Origin: JAABQG01 sp963726365
GTDB lineage: Bacteria > Pseudomonadota > Gammaproteobacteria > Burkholderiales > Burkholderiaceae_C
DNA length: 64,000 nt
Direction: 5' to 3'
Assembly: GCA_963726365.1 (NCBI GenBank)
Contig: CAVSCI010000021.1
Coordinates: forward strand, 248,001-312,000
The position numbers and the translations under genes were made by a program. Shown here piece after piece: positions 1 to 8,906 of the stretch. A model generated the notes under the pieces. That model was not told where the DNA came from. It was given only the letters and a program-made list of their open reading frames with translations, and ran no database searches. The first letter of the stretch is position 1. The number at the start of each line of letters is the position of its first letter.

Positions 1-497
1 CCCGCGCTCGATGAGCTGCAGGGCAAGCTGGAGTCGCGCCACAAGCTCTACAAGCTGCGAGAAGCCCTGCAGAAGCTCGGCGAGACCTACGACCGCATCT
101 ACATCGACACCCCGCCGGCGCTGAACTTCTACACCCGCTCGGCCCTGATCGCCGCCAGCGGCTGCCTGATCCCGTTCGATTGCGACGAGTTTTCGCGCAA
201 GGCGCTCTACACCCTGATGGACAACGTCGAGGAAATCCGCGCCGACCACAACCCCGACCTGACGGTGGAAGGCATCGTCGTCAACCAGTTCCAGCCCCGA
301 GCCAACCTGCCCCAGCGCGTGGTGCAGGAACTGATCGACGAAGGCTTGCCGGTGCTGCAGCCCTACTTGCCCTCGTCAGTGCGGATCCGCGAATCGCACG
401 AGCAAGCTTGCCGATGATCTTTATGGACCCGAACCACAAGCTGACCTTGGCGCTGGTGGAGTTGCACGAGGCGCTGGAGGCGGGGCGGGCGGGCTGA
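1..497 (+). CDS. parA: ParA-family ATPase, 3' part, with a frameshift near 405
   Basis: The gene is open at the left edge of the window, so its N-terminal Walker A region is missing. The visible part carries the IDTPP segment typical of the ParA/MinD/Soj deviant-Walker family (about base 105) and the GIVVNQF stretch that follows in such proteins. ParA proteins are ATP-dependent partition or positioning ATPases. Frame 1 stops at 417, but the expected C-terminal end (PMIFMDPNHKLTLALVELHE) continues in frame 3 to 497. One base appears to be missing at about 405-408. This could be a sequence error or a true break; the intact tail favours an error. Confidence 0.75.
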
Positions 498-510
498 GAA
501 GTCATTTTTC

Positions 511-541
511 GATAGCTACCAAAGACCCTGCGACGCTGGGG
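511..541. repeat. Dispersed GATAGC...GACGCTGG repeat, copy 1
   Basis: The sequence starts GATAGCTACCAAAG and ends CGACGCTGGG. Copies with the same two blocks and variable middles lie at 1669, 7841 and 14011, all intergenic. The G-rich stretch just before it also resembles the one before copy 2. Confidence 0.5.
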
Positions 542-855
542 AGAGGCGTTCTTGAGAATTTGTATTCTGGCGCGGGCAACGATGGTTCGGAATGCCGGGA
601 TTGCAGCGGGAGCAGTACGCCGGGGGGCCACGCGATGGCGCGCTGCCCGCCAGGGCGATATATCGACCGCTCAGAGTTTGCGTTCCGGCGAAAGCAGGCG
701 CTCAATGTGGGCCATCCCCAAGATGCACTGGAGGCGGAGAGTCACAAGGAAAATACCGGCCAACTTCTGTCGACCCCTTGTGACTGCTGCACGCACCCGT
801 GTTCAGCATTTACTTCCCAGGTCCGCCTCATGCAGGCTACGCCATGGACACTTCT

Positions 856-1139
856 CTAGAACGATGCAAAAACAGCCCCGCGCATTTCGCCGACCATCTT
901 GACTGGCATCTCCGCCTGCGGTCTGCTCTCACAATGCATTCAGCTTCGCATCGGCGGTGGCGCTGGCCTCGTCCGGGTAAATGGTGACAAATGAGCGTGG
1001 TGTCGCCGGTGTAAATGAAAAAGGCGTTTAGGGCGCCTAGCGCCTTGATTCCAGGAATATATTTCTCTCTCGCCTCGGCTTCCATTGCCGCATCAAATGC
1101 GGCGCTAGAAGTCCATTGTGAAATTACACCATATGCCAT
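856..1139 (-). pseudogene. Decayed small protein resembling antibiotic-biosynthesis-monooxygenase-like domains
   Basis: A good ribosome binding site (GGAGG) precedes the ATG at 1139. The reading frame begins MAYGVISQWTSS and continues through YIPGIKALGALNAFFIYTGD. It then needs two single-base shifts, near 990 and near 940, to reach the pieces YPDEASATADAKLNAL and MPVKMVGEMRGAVFASF before the stop at 856. The rebuilt product is about 94 residues, the size of a dimeric alpha+beta barrel (ABM-like) domain; that family call is a guess from layout. Both lesions look like extra bases, as in several other genes of the first 20 kb, so sequence error is possible. Confidence 0.4.
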
Positions 1140-1143
1140 TTGA

Positions 1144-1808
1144 ATTTCCTCCAGTTGATGACAAAGAACTTTGCACAACAGGGGGGGACGAATCGGGTTG
1201 AACCGATCTGAAGCCAGATGCTGCCAATGCCACCCTAACAGACTTGGTCATCAGCATATCTTGTGGGACACCCGCGCACCTAGGCAATGCCACCTCGCCA
1301 CCACTTGACAGAGCAGTTGGGCTGGTCGGCGAACCGCAAATGACCGAAATGGGTCGATTGGGATAGGTGTCGGAGTTGAGTCGAATACCCGCTCTCGGGC
1401 TTTACAAGTCATTGCGCAGCGAAGTCTGAGCGATCATTCCTGCCAGCGCCTCGAATCAGCCCCGGAAACACGGCCAGCGACCGGCTGACGGCCAGCATTT
1501 CTTCGTCGGGCGCGCGCCCGAACAGGCTTGGCGATTCTTTCTTCCGAGCAGACGGCGCCTTGCCACCATGGCGTCCATGGGGCTTTTGAAGCCCATTGGC
1601 CTCTGGGGGTTCGATCCGGACTCAGAACCGGGGCGAAGGCGGGGCGGGCGGGGCGAGAAGTCCTGCATTGATAGCAAATAGTGACCGCACGACGCTGGGA
1701 TAGTGCCAAAAAAGCTTGAAATTGTTGGGTTTGAAGGTTCAGCAAGGATTTGGCGGTATGGAAAACGTTCGACCTTCTACACACCGGAAATGAACCGGAC
1801 AGGGGCCG
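1144..1808. other. Gene-poor stretch with a possible gene remnant
   Basis: No intact gene is supported here. On the minus strand, bases about 1409-1560 read as a coding-like tail (PDEEMLAVSRSLAVFPGLIR, stop at 1409), and a second frame upstream (MGFKSPMDAMVARRRLLG, about 1530-1600) looks like its continuation after a frameshift. I cannot name the protein. The rest, apart from the repeat at 1669-1707, shows nothing I recognise. Confidence 0.3.
1669..1707. repeat. Dispersed GATAGC...GACGCTGG repeat, copy 2
   Basis: TGATAGCAAATAGTGACC is followed by CACGACGCTGGGATAGTGCC. It shares both blocks and the trailing TGCC with the copies at 7841 and 14011. It lies in the decayed region between the ParA-like gene and the CDF pseudogene. 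Confidence 0.55.
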
Positions 1809-2681
1809 TCAGCGCAATCTCAGGATGCGGATGGAGCCGACCAGAACCACCATGCCGATCACGAATCCGATGATCCAGTCCGGCAACGGACTTCCGCTCC
1901 AGATGACGAGCACGCCGGCCAGAATCACCCCCAGGTTGGCCAGGACATCGTTCGCCGAAAAAATGTAGCTCGCGCGCATGTGAAGCCCTTGTCGCGATGG
2001 CCCGAGATCGGGTCAGGCACCCCACATTGGCCGCCAGCGCCAGCATCGAGATGGCGATCATGGTGGCTTCGTGCGGGGCACTGCCCCGAGGCTCCGTCGC
2101 CCCGTTTCGGTCAAGGCGCCGACGGCAAGCACCAGTTGCAGCAGCCCGGAGAGCCGTGCCGCCCGTAGCTTGTGCCCTGGGGCTCGCCCGACGGCGTAGA
2201 GCGCAACGCCGTACACGGCAGCGTCGGCCAGCATGTCCGCCGCATCGGCGATCAGTCCCGCGGAGTCCGCCCACCAGCTCGCGATTTTCTCGATGACAAA
2301 CATGCCGCGTTGATCGGCAGCAAGAGCCAAGCACCGGGCTAGCCGCGTTGTCAGGACCGCCAAAGATGTAGTCTGCAATGGCGCGAAAGCCTGAGTTGCG
2401 CCCGAAGCCGCGGAACCAGTCGCTCGATGACCGCCGACGTCACCCGCGTGGCCGACGACAAAGGTTCGGCCACGAATTCGAATACCAGGAAGCGGTCGCA
2501 CGTCGAGTCGCAGGCGGATCATCTGCTCCTCGGAAGGACAGTCCATGCCTGGAATGCGAAAACGGGAACGAAACCACGTTTCCTCGCCGCGCGCCTCGCT
2601 GTCTGGAGTCGATCCTGATGGGGTGGGCGCGGGCGTGGACTCACAACCACTGCTGCAGGAACAAGCGTTCTTGTCACTCAT
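1809..2681 (-). pseudogene. Cation diffusion facilitator (CDF) metal transporter pseudogene
   Basis: The start (MSDKNACSC, ATG at 2681) leads into IPGMDCPSEEQMIRL, a heavy-metal-associated-like N-terminal segment found in some CDF proteins. Transmembrane pieces follow: SAGLIADAADMLADAAVYGV, the diagnostic CDF helix with metal-site aspartates, then HEATMIAISMLALAANVGCL in a second frame, then MRASYIFSANDVLANLGVIL and a final helix ending RILRLR at 1809 in a third frame. At least three frame changes of both signs are needed, so this gene is probably dead. An intact version would export Zn, Co or Cd ions across the inner membrane. Confidence 0.75.
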
Positions 2682-2782
2682 GTCGGAAGGCGTTCCAGGC
2701 AATCAATCAGCGGCCATCGCCGATATTCGCCGGGCAACAGTCCCATAGCCGGCACGATGAGGAGTTCGACGGGGGGTCTTCA

Positions 2783-3471
2783 TCACCGCGGGCAAGGGCC
2801 TTGGGTCCAGCCATTGCCCGCGGCGGCCCGGGCGGTGTCCCGCGGATCGAGGGTGTTGCCGGTTGCATCCGGTGGGGCCTGGACGACGGCCGGTTTGAGC
2901 TGGTCCAGTGCCTGCCGGAATGCAGCGGGCCGGGTGACTTCAACGCGAGACAGCAGGTCGGCCTGCCCGTCCGGGGTTGGCGGAACGTCCAGCCACGGAT
3001 CGTCAGAGAACACGGCCGCCAGGTCCGGCGCCACGAAGGCGGACCAGTGGCCGGTTTATTGCTGCAATGCCGGCACCATCGGGGCCAGCAGGGTTTCCAT
3101 GGCGCCGATACATCAACGCCAGGCAGCATGGCCAGGCGGTCCAGAGCGATGTTCCCCAGATAGCGCTGGCGCAGTCCGTCGAGAAAAGCCTGGGCGTGCG
3201 CGACGGGCACCGGCTCAGACAGCGAGAACCAGAGCTGGTAGCCGTCGATGCCGTTGACCGCGATGGCCGGCGCGGGCAGTTTCAGATCCGCCTGCACCCC
3301 GCGCCACAGCGCCGACAGTGTTTTCCAGTCGGCGGGTCGGGCCAGCCCCAGCACCATCGCCCGCACCCGACCGTCGGCGCCGATCAGGCCGGATTCTCCG
3401 CAATCAATGGCCGGGCCGTCCGGGCTGTGCGGCAGGTAGAGACGTTGAAACTCCGCTTGCAGTCGGTTCAT
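2783..3471 (-). pseudogene. Broken hypothetical gene of unknown function
   Basis: From the ATG at 3471 the frame reads MNRLQAEFQRLYLPH and on through an apparently globular domain (AIAVNGIDGYQLWFSLSEPV) until about 3101. There it must shift frame to continue as METLLAPMVPALQQ. An in-frame TAA follows at about 3056, and coding-like sequence resumes (HWSAFVAPDLAAVFSDDPWL, PDGQADLLSRVEVTRPAAFR) to 2783. I do not recognise the family. With both a frameshift and an in-frame stop, decay is more likely than a single sequencing error. Confidence 0.5.
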
Positions 3472-3553
3472 GGTTCGACTCTACCCGACGCGGGTCCGGT
3501 CGCTTGCCCTCGGCATCGGCGGATCAGTCAAGGGCGGCTGCAGTCCAGACCGG

Positions 3554-3946
3554 TCAAGCCGGCGCGAAGCGTCCCCGGAGGTAGGCGACGATGGCGCCCG
3601 AGTCATTCAGCCACCGGCTCTGGCCTGTTTCGTCGGTGATCCTCAGGCAAGGCACTTTGGTGACGCCGCTGCCCTGCATCAGATCGGCCCGGTTCTTCAG
3701 GTCTTTCTGGGCATCACGCCGCTCGATGGGCAGGGACAGGCGCCGCATCTCCTGGCGCACCTTGATGCAGAACGGGCAGGTGTTGAACTGGTAAAGCGCC
3801 AGGCTCTGGCATTGTTGGTCCACCGCCTGCTGCAGTTCAGGTGTGCGCACCAGCCCTGTGGGTCGGGTCAGGCGCTCGCGCAGCAACATGAAAGGGCCGA
3901 GCACGATGCGCAGGATCTTGAAGAAGCTTCGAACGATGAATTTCAT
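3554..3946 (-). CDS. Glutaredoxin-like / GST N-terminal-domain thiol protein
   Basis: Product of 130 residues. After an N-terminal hydrophobic/basic segment (MKFIVRSFFKILRIVLGPFM) comes the thioredoxin-fold motif LYQFNTCPFCIKVRQEM, with a CPFC redox centre as in glutaredoxins, then the cis-proline region TKVPCLRI and a tail typical of glutathione-binding folds (LNDSGAIVAYL). It probably acts in thiol-disulfide or glutathione exchange. The hydrophobic N-terminus may anchor it to the inner membrane. I chose the ATG at 3946 because the upstream extension is low-complexity and unlike the family. The gene stands alone between decayed genes and cbbR. Confidence 0.75.
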   Translation of the reverse strand: MKFIVRSFFKILRIVLGPFMLLRERLTRPTGLVRTPELQQAVDQQCQSLALYQFNTCPFCIKVRQEMRRLSLPIERRDAQKDLKNRADLMQGSGVTKVPCLRITDETGQSRWLNDSGAIVAYLRGRFAPA

Positions 3947-4161
3947 GGGTTGATCACGGTAAGTTGGCCCATGGACCTGTCCATGGACCGGCGATTCAAC
4001 CATATCGGACCCGGCCTCGCTTATGCCGGGTCGTCGCTCAAACGCTGTGTCACCACACTGCAGGCACCTCGATCGGTCTGGCATTGCCGGTGCGGAGGTA
4101 TTAATACCATAGCGGATTATGTCGATCGGACGCCGGGAGAGGGCCCTTTTCGGCTAAAAAT

Positions 4162-5073
4162 TCAGCTCCACGAGTCCATCAGCGCGCCGCCCTGTTCGAT
4201 CAGGAACTCCTTGAAGGCCCGGGCGGCCGGGGACAGCTTCTTCTGGCTCAGGTGCGTCACGTACCAGTGGCCCATGACCGGCAGGCCCTCGATGTCCACC
4301 AGCGCGATATGGCCGCTGGCCAGCTCGTGGCGCACCGTGCGCAGCGACAGGAAGCTCATGCCCATGCCGGCCATCACGGCCTGCTTGATGGTTTCGTTGC
4401 TGGGCATTTCCATCACGACTTTCAGCGCAGTCTTGTTGTCGGCGAACAGCCGCTCCATGGCCGCTCGGGTGCCCGAGCCTTCCTCGCGCACCACGAAGCC
4501 GTGGTCCGCCAGCGCCGAAAACGGCAGCTTCTTGCGTCGCACCAGCGGATGGTCGGGCGCGGCGACGATGGCCAGCGGGTTGGTGGCAAACGGGGTGGCC
4601 ACGCAATCCATGTCGGCTGGCGCGCGGCCCATCACCACCAGGTCAGCCTCGTTGCGCGCCAGCAGGCCGAGGATATTCTCGCGGTTGTCGATCTTGAGCT
4701 GGATGTCGATGTCCGGAAACTGCTTGCCAAAACGCACCAGCAGCATCGGGATGAAGTACTTGGAGGTGGTGACAACGGCCAGGTCGATGCGCCCGCGCTG
4801 CAGGCCCACATGCTCGGCCATCAGGGCTTCAAGGTCCTTGAACTGGCCCATGGCGGCGATCGCGTGGGTGCGGAAGGCCTCGCCGGCGTGGGTGAGCCGG
4901 ATGTTGCGGCCCGAAGGCTCGATCAGCGGCAGGCCGAAGGCATCTTCGAGCTGGCGGATCTGCATGGAGACCGCTGGCTGGGTCACGAACAGCCGCTCGG
5001 CCGCCTTGGACACCGAGCCCTGGCGCGCCACTTCCAGGAAGGTCTGGATCTGTTTGAGGGAATAGGGTCGCAT
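4162..5073 (-). CDS. cbbR: LysR-type transcriptional activator CbbR
   Basis: Product of 303 residues, normal for LysR-type regulators. The N-terminal winged helix-turn-helix covers about residues 5-65 (SVSKAAERLFVTQPAVSMQI is the recognition region), and a substrate-binding-like effector domain fills the rest. CbbR proteins activate Calvin-cycle operons in response to metabolites such as RuBP or NADPH. It is transcribed divergently from cbbY and the cbb genes, the standard arrangement. The 139-base gap holds two inverted repeats that fit LysR-type binding sites. The name rests on context plus overall LysR features. Confidence 0.88.
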   Translation of the reverse strand: MRPYSLKQIQTFLEVARQGSVSKAAERLFVTQPAVSMQIRQLEDAFGLPLIEPSGRNIRLTHAGEAFRTHAIAAMGQFKDLEALMAEHVGLQRGRIDLAVVTTSKYFIPMLLVRFGKQFPDIDIQLKIDNRENILGLLARNEADLVVMGRAPADMDCVATPFATNPLAIVAAPDHPLVRRKKLPFSALADHGFVVREEGSGTRAAMERLFADNKTALKVVMEMPSNETIKQAVMAGMGMSFLSLRTVRHELASGHIALVDIEGLPVMGHWYVTHLSQKKLSPAARAFKEFLIEQGGALMDSWS

Positions 5074-5090
5074 GGCCGGACTCCAGATCC

Positions 5091-5186
5091 ATCAGATAAG
5101 TCTGATGAAAAATTCAATAAACGTGATTGGAGTTTATGAGTTCTCAGGGTTAAAGTAAATCCACCTTCACTGATATATACAGCCCA
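5091..5186 (+). promoter_or_regulatory. Divergent cbbR/cbb promoter with two inverted repeats
   Basis: The gap between cbbR and cbbY contains a perfect inverted repeat ATCAGA-TAAG-TCTGAT (5091-5106) and a second, ATAAAC-N9-GTTTAT (5117-5137), both AT-rich and LysR-like. A plausible promoter follows with TTAAAG at 5150 and TATATA at 5174, 18 bases apart, 33 bases before the cbbY start. CbbR binding here is inferred from position, not shown. Confidence 0.6.
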
Positions 5187-5212
5187 TCGCCGTCCTGACC
5201 TGAAAGAAGCCC

Positions 5213-5962
5213 ATGCACGCAACCGCCCTTCAAGCCCTGATTTTCGATGTCGATGGCACCCTGGCCGACACCGAAAGCGCGCACCGTGCGGCGTTCAACC
5301 ACGCGTTTGCCGAACTGGGCATGGACTGGCACTGGGACGAGCCCTTGTACACCGAACTTCTCGGCATCTCCGGCGGCAAGGAGCGCATACAGCACTACTG
5401 GAGACTAGCGCACCCCGACATCAGGGCACTGGACGGCCAGGCTGTGCAGGACACCATCAACCGCATTCACGAACTCAAGACCGCCGCCTATGAAAAAGCG
5501 GTGCAGGACGGCGCGGTGGCCTTGCGCCCTGGCGTTCTCAAGCTGATCGAGGCCGCGTTTGCCGACGGCCTGCGCCTGGCGATCGCCACCACCACCTCGC
5601 CGGTCAACATCGGCGCGCTGTTGCGCACCGCCATCGGCCCCGACTGGCGGCAGTATTTCACCGTGGTCGAGGATGCGTCCACCGCGCCCTTCAAGAAGCC
5701 GCATCCGCAGGTCTACCTGCAGACCCTGCAGCGGCTGCAACTGCCTGCGCGGGCCTGCCTGGCCCTGGAGGACTCGGCCAACGGGCTGCAGGCCGCGCTG
5801 GCCGCCGGGCTGGCGACGATCATCACGCCCAACACTTTCACGGCCCACCACGACTTCAAGGGCGCGCTGCGCGTGCTGGATTCATTGCGCGATGTCAATG
5901 TGGCCCACCTGCATGCGTGGCATGCTGAAACGCGTTTGGCAAAAGCGTCCCTGCGCGCCTGA
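5213..5962 (+). CDS. cbbY: HAD-superfamily sugar-phosphate phosphatase CbbY
   Basis: Product of 249 residues with the haloacid dehalogenase motif I FDVDGTLADTESAH near the N-terminus (nucleophile Asp and acid-base Asp two residues apart), a helical cap domain, and motif IV ALEDSANGLQAALAAG near residue 185. CbbY enzymes of autotrophs hydrolyse inhibitory RuBisCO by-products such as xylulose-1,5-bisphosphate. It is the first gene after the cbbR promoter, 18 bases before rpe. Other HAD phosphatases share these motifs, so the specific name leans on context. Confidence 0.85.
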   Translation: MHATALQALIFDVDGTLADTESAHRAAFNHAFAELGMDWHWDEPLYTELLGISGGKERIQHYWRLAHPDIRALDGQAVQDTINRIHELKTAAYEKAVQDGAVALRPGVLKLIEAAFADGLRLAIATTTSPVNIGALLRTAIGPDWRQYFTVVEDASTAPFKKPHPQVYLQTLQRLQLPARACLALEDSANGLQAALAAGLATIITPNTFTAHHDFKGALRVLDSLRDVNVAHLHAWHAETRLAKASLRA

Positions 5963-5980
5963 TTCCATCCGGAGAACCCC

Positions 5981-6700
5981 ATGACACCCAACACCGTGCG
6001 CATTGCCCCCTCGATCCTGTCTGCCGACTTTGCCCGTCTGGGCGAGGAAGTCCGCGCCATTGAGGCGGCTGGCGCCGCGCTGGTGCACTTTGACGTGATG
6101 GACAACCATTACGTGCCCAACCTCACCATCGGTCCGCTGGTGTGCGAGGCGATCCGTCCGCATGTGCAGATTCCGATCGACGTGCACCTGATGGTGGAGC
6201 CCGTGGATTCGCTGATCCCGCTGTTTGCCAAGGCCGGCGCCAACCTCATCACCTTTCACCCCGAGGCCAGCCGGCACGTGGATCGCACCCTGCAGTTGAT
6301 TCGCGACCACGGTTGCAAGGCCGGCATCGTGCTGAACCCGGCGACACCACTGGACTGGATGGACCACGTCATGGAGCGGCTCGACATCGTCCTGCTGATG
6401 AGCGTGAACCCGGGTTTTGGCGGGCAGAAGTTCATCCCCTCCACGCTGCCCAAGCTGCGCGCGGCCCGGGCCCGCATCCAGGCCCATGTAGCGGCCGGTG
6501 GGCAGCCGATCTGGCTGGAGGTGGACGGTGGCGTCAAGACCGACAACATCGCCGACATCGTCGCGGCGGGCGCGGACACCTGTGTGGCCGGCAGCGCGGT
6601 GTTTGGCGCGCCCGACGCCGACGGTGGCTATCGCACCGTGATGCAGCAGCTGATCAAGGCCGCCCGCCCAAGCGCCGCGCCCGTGTCTTCGCTGCCCTGA
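5981..6700 (+). CDS. rpe: Ribulose-phosphate 3-epimerase
   Basis: Product of 239 residues forming a TIM barrel. Family signatures are visible: IAPSILSADFARLGEEV at the N-terminus, HFDVMDNHYVPNLTIGP, the metal-binding HLMVEP, LLMSVNPGFGGQKFIP, and the phosphate-binding VDGGV and GSAVFG segments. It interconverts ribulose-5-phosphate and xylulose-5-phosphate in the Calvin cycle and pentose phosphate pathway. It sits in the cbb operon between cbbY and fbp (often called cbbE there). Confidence 0.95.
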   Translation: MTPNTVRIAPSILSADFARLGEEVRAIEAAGAALVHFDVMDNHYVPNLTIGPLVCEAIRPHVQIPIDVHLMVEPVDSLIPLFAKAGANLITFHPEASRHVDRTLQLIRDHGCKAGIVLNPATPLDWMDHVMERLDIVLLMSVNPGFGGQKFIPSTLPKLRAARARIQAHVAAGGQPIWLEVDGGVKTDNIADIVAAGADTCVAGSAVFGAPDADGGYRTVMQQLIKAARPSAAPVSSLP

Positions 6701-6730
6701 CTGCCCGAACCTGTCCAAGAGAAAATCACC

Positions 6731-7826
6731 ATGACCACGCGCCGCCGTTTCACCCTCACCCAATACCTCATCGAACAGCGCCGCCGCTTTCCCGGCGCCA
6801 GCGGTGACTTCAATGCCCTGCTGCTGGACGTAGCCCTGGCCTGCAAGGCCATTGCCCGCTCGGTGGCTTTTGGCGAACTCAGCCAGCGTGCTGGGCCATG
6901 CCGAGCCCGAGGTGGCCACCAGCGTCAACGTGCAGGGCGAGGAGCAAAAGCGCCTGGACGTCATCAGCAACGAATACTTCACCCAGATGACGGAGTGGGG
7001 CGGCCACCTCGCGGGCATGGCCTCCGAAGAGATGGACCACCCCTACCAGATTCCCGAAGCCCAGCAGCGCGGCAAGTACCTGCTGGTGTTCGACCCGCTC
7101 GACGGCTCCAGCAACATCGACGTGAACGTGACCGTGGGCAGCATTTTCAGCATCCTGCGCGCGCCGCAGGACGTGATCGACAGCGGGCGCGACGTGGTCG
7201 AGGCCGACTTCTTCCAGCCCGGGACGCAGCAGATGGCCGCGGGCTACGCGCTTTACGGGCCCACCACGATGCTGGTGCTGTCGGTGGGCAACGGGGCTGC
7301 GGGTTTCACGCTGGACCCGAACCTGGGTCAGTTCATGCTGACCCACCCGAACCTGCAGATCCCGGCCGACACGCAGGAATTCGCCATCAACGCGTCCAAC
7401 AGCCGCTTCTGGGAGCCGCCGGTGAAACGCTACGTGGACGAGTGCCTGGCCGGCAAGACCGGCCCGCGCGGCAAGGATTTCAACATGCGCTGGATTGCCA
7501 GCATGGTGGCCGAGGCGCACCGCATCCTGATGCGTGGCGGCGTCTTCATGTACCCGCGCGACACCAAGGACCCCAGCAAGCCCGGGCGCCTGCGCCTGCT
7601 GTACGAAGCCAACCCGATCGGCTTCATCATCGAGCAGGCCGGTGGCCGCGCCTCCACGGGCCGCCAGCCCGTGCTCGGTGTTCAGCCGACCACTTTGCAC
7701 CAGCGCATCGGCCTTGTGTTTGGCTCGCGCAACGAGGTGGAGCGCATCGAGCGCTATCACACCGAGCCGATCCCGCGCGAAATCGAGAACCCGCTGTTTG
7801 CCCCGCGCAGCCTGTTCCGCGACTGA
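6731..7826 (+). CDS. fbp: Fructose-1,6-bisphosphatase class I, with one frameshift
   Basis: The start MTTRRRFTLTQYLIEQRRR and the helix ACKAIARSVAFGEL lie in one frame. From about 6880 the protein continues one frame later with SVLGHAEPEVATSVNVQGEE and runs intact to 7826. Catalytic and metal-binding segments are present, including LVFDPLDGSSNIDVN (residues about 120-135), GGVFMYPRD and EANPIGFIIEQAGG. Removing one base in GAACTCAGCCAG restores a normal enzyme of 364 residues. It converts fructose-1,6-bisphosphate to fructose-6-phosphate in the Calvin cycle. The rest of the gene shows no decay, so an extra base from sequencing is the simplest reading. Confidence 0.88.
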
Positions 7827-7840
7827 TAAATCCTGAAACC

Positions 7841-7876
7841 ATAGCGAACAATGACCATTCGACGCTGGGTAATGCC
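7841..7876. repeat. Dispersed GATAGC...GACGCTGG repeat, copy 3
   Basis: ATAGCGAACAATGACC is followed by ATTCGACGCTGGGTAATGCC. It lies in the fbp-prk gap and shares both blocks and the trailing TGCC with copies 2 and 4. Confidence 0.55.
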
Positions 7877-7914
7877 TTAAAAGATTCGAAAACCACTGCT
7901 CCGAGGGCTCCACC

Positions 7915-8796
7915 ATGTCAGAACGCCATCCCATCATTGCGATCACCGGTTCTTCGGGCGCGGGCACCACCTCGGTGACGCGCACCTTCGAGAACATCTT
8001 CCGCCGCGAGAGCGTGAATGCCGCCATCATCGAAGGCGACAGCTTCCACCGCTTCGACCGCAAGGAAATGAAGCTCAGGGCGGCCGAGGCCGAGGCAGCC
8101 GGCAACAACAACTTCAGCCATTTCGGGGCCGAGAACAACCTGTTCCCCGAACTGGAGACGCTGTTCCGCGACTATGCCAACACCGGCACCGGCAAGCGCC
8201 GCAAATACCTGCACGACTCGGAGGAAGCCGCGCCCTACAAGCAGGACCCGGGCACCTTCACACCCTGGGAAGACGTGCCCGCCGGCACTGACCTGCTGTT
8301 CTACGAAGGCTTGCACGGCGCCGTGGTCACGCCCGAGGTCAACATCGCACAGCACCCGGACCTGCTGATCGGCGTGGTGCCTGTGATCAACCTGGAATGG
8401 ATCCAGAAGCTCTACCGCGACAAGAAGCAGCGCGGCTACAGCACCGAGGCGGTGACCGACACCATCCTGCGCCGCATGCCGGACTACGTGAACTACATCT
8501 GCCCGCAGTTCATGCACACGCACGTGAACTTCCAGCGCGTGCCGATGGTGGACACCTCCAACCCCTTCATCGCCCGCGACATTCCGAGCGCCGACGAGAG
8601 CATGGTGGTGATCCGCTTTGCCAACCCCAAGGGCATCGACTTCCAGTACCTGCGCAACATGATCAACGATTCGTTCATGTCCCGCGCCAACACCATCGTG
8701 GTGCCTGGCGGCAAGATGGAGCTGGCGATGCAGCTGATCTTCACGCCCTTTGTCTGGCGGATGATGGAACGGCGCAAGCGGGCATTGGCGGGGTGA
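7915..8796 (+). CDS. prk: Phosphoribulokinase
   Basis: Product of 293 residues, typical for proteobacterial phosphoribulokinase. The P-loop GSSGAGTTSVT lies at residues about 12-22, followed by EGDSFHRFDRKEMK, the substrate-binding segment of the family, and later the GLHGAVVTPEVNIAQHPDLL and SEEAAPYKQDPGTF stretches. The enzyme phosphorylates ribulose-5-phosphate to RuBP, the committed step before RuBisCO, so the cell has the Calvin cycle even though RuBisCO genes are elsewhere. It is the fourth gene of the cbb operon (cbbP). Confidence 0.95.
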   Translation: MSERHPIIAITGSSGAGTTSVTRTFENIFRRESVNAAIIEGDSFHRFDRKEMKLRAAEAEAAGNNNFSHFGAENNLFPELETLFRDYANTGTGKRRKYLHDSEEAAPYKQDPGTFTPWEDVPAGTDLLFYEGLHGAVVTPEVNIAQHPDLLIGVVPVINLEWIQKLYRDKKQRGYSTEAVTDTILRRMPDYVNYICPQFMHTHVNFQRVPMVDTSNPFIARDIPSADESMVVIRFANPKGIDFQYLRNMINDSFMSRANTIVVPGGKMELAMQLIFTPFVWRMMERRKRALAG

Positions 8797-8906
8797 TGGC
8801 ACACCCCCGTCCAGGCTCACAGTGTGAGACTTTGCGGGACAGACCAAGAGTTACATGCAGTGAACTTTGTTCTGTCCTCAACTGACTAGAAATTGCGGGA
8901 AAGACC

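Noticed and set aside
837..1178. Uninterrupted 113-residue minus-strand frame
   Set aside because: Only its middle part is family-like; the C-terminal part is out of frame with the real gene, so I report the broken gene instead.
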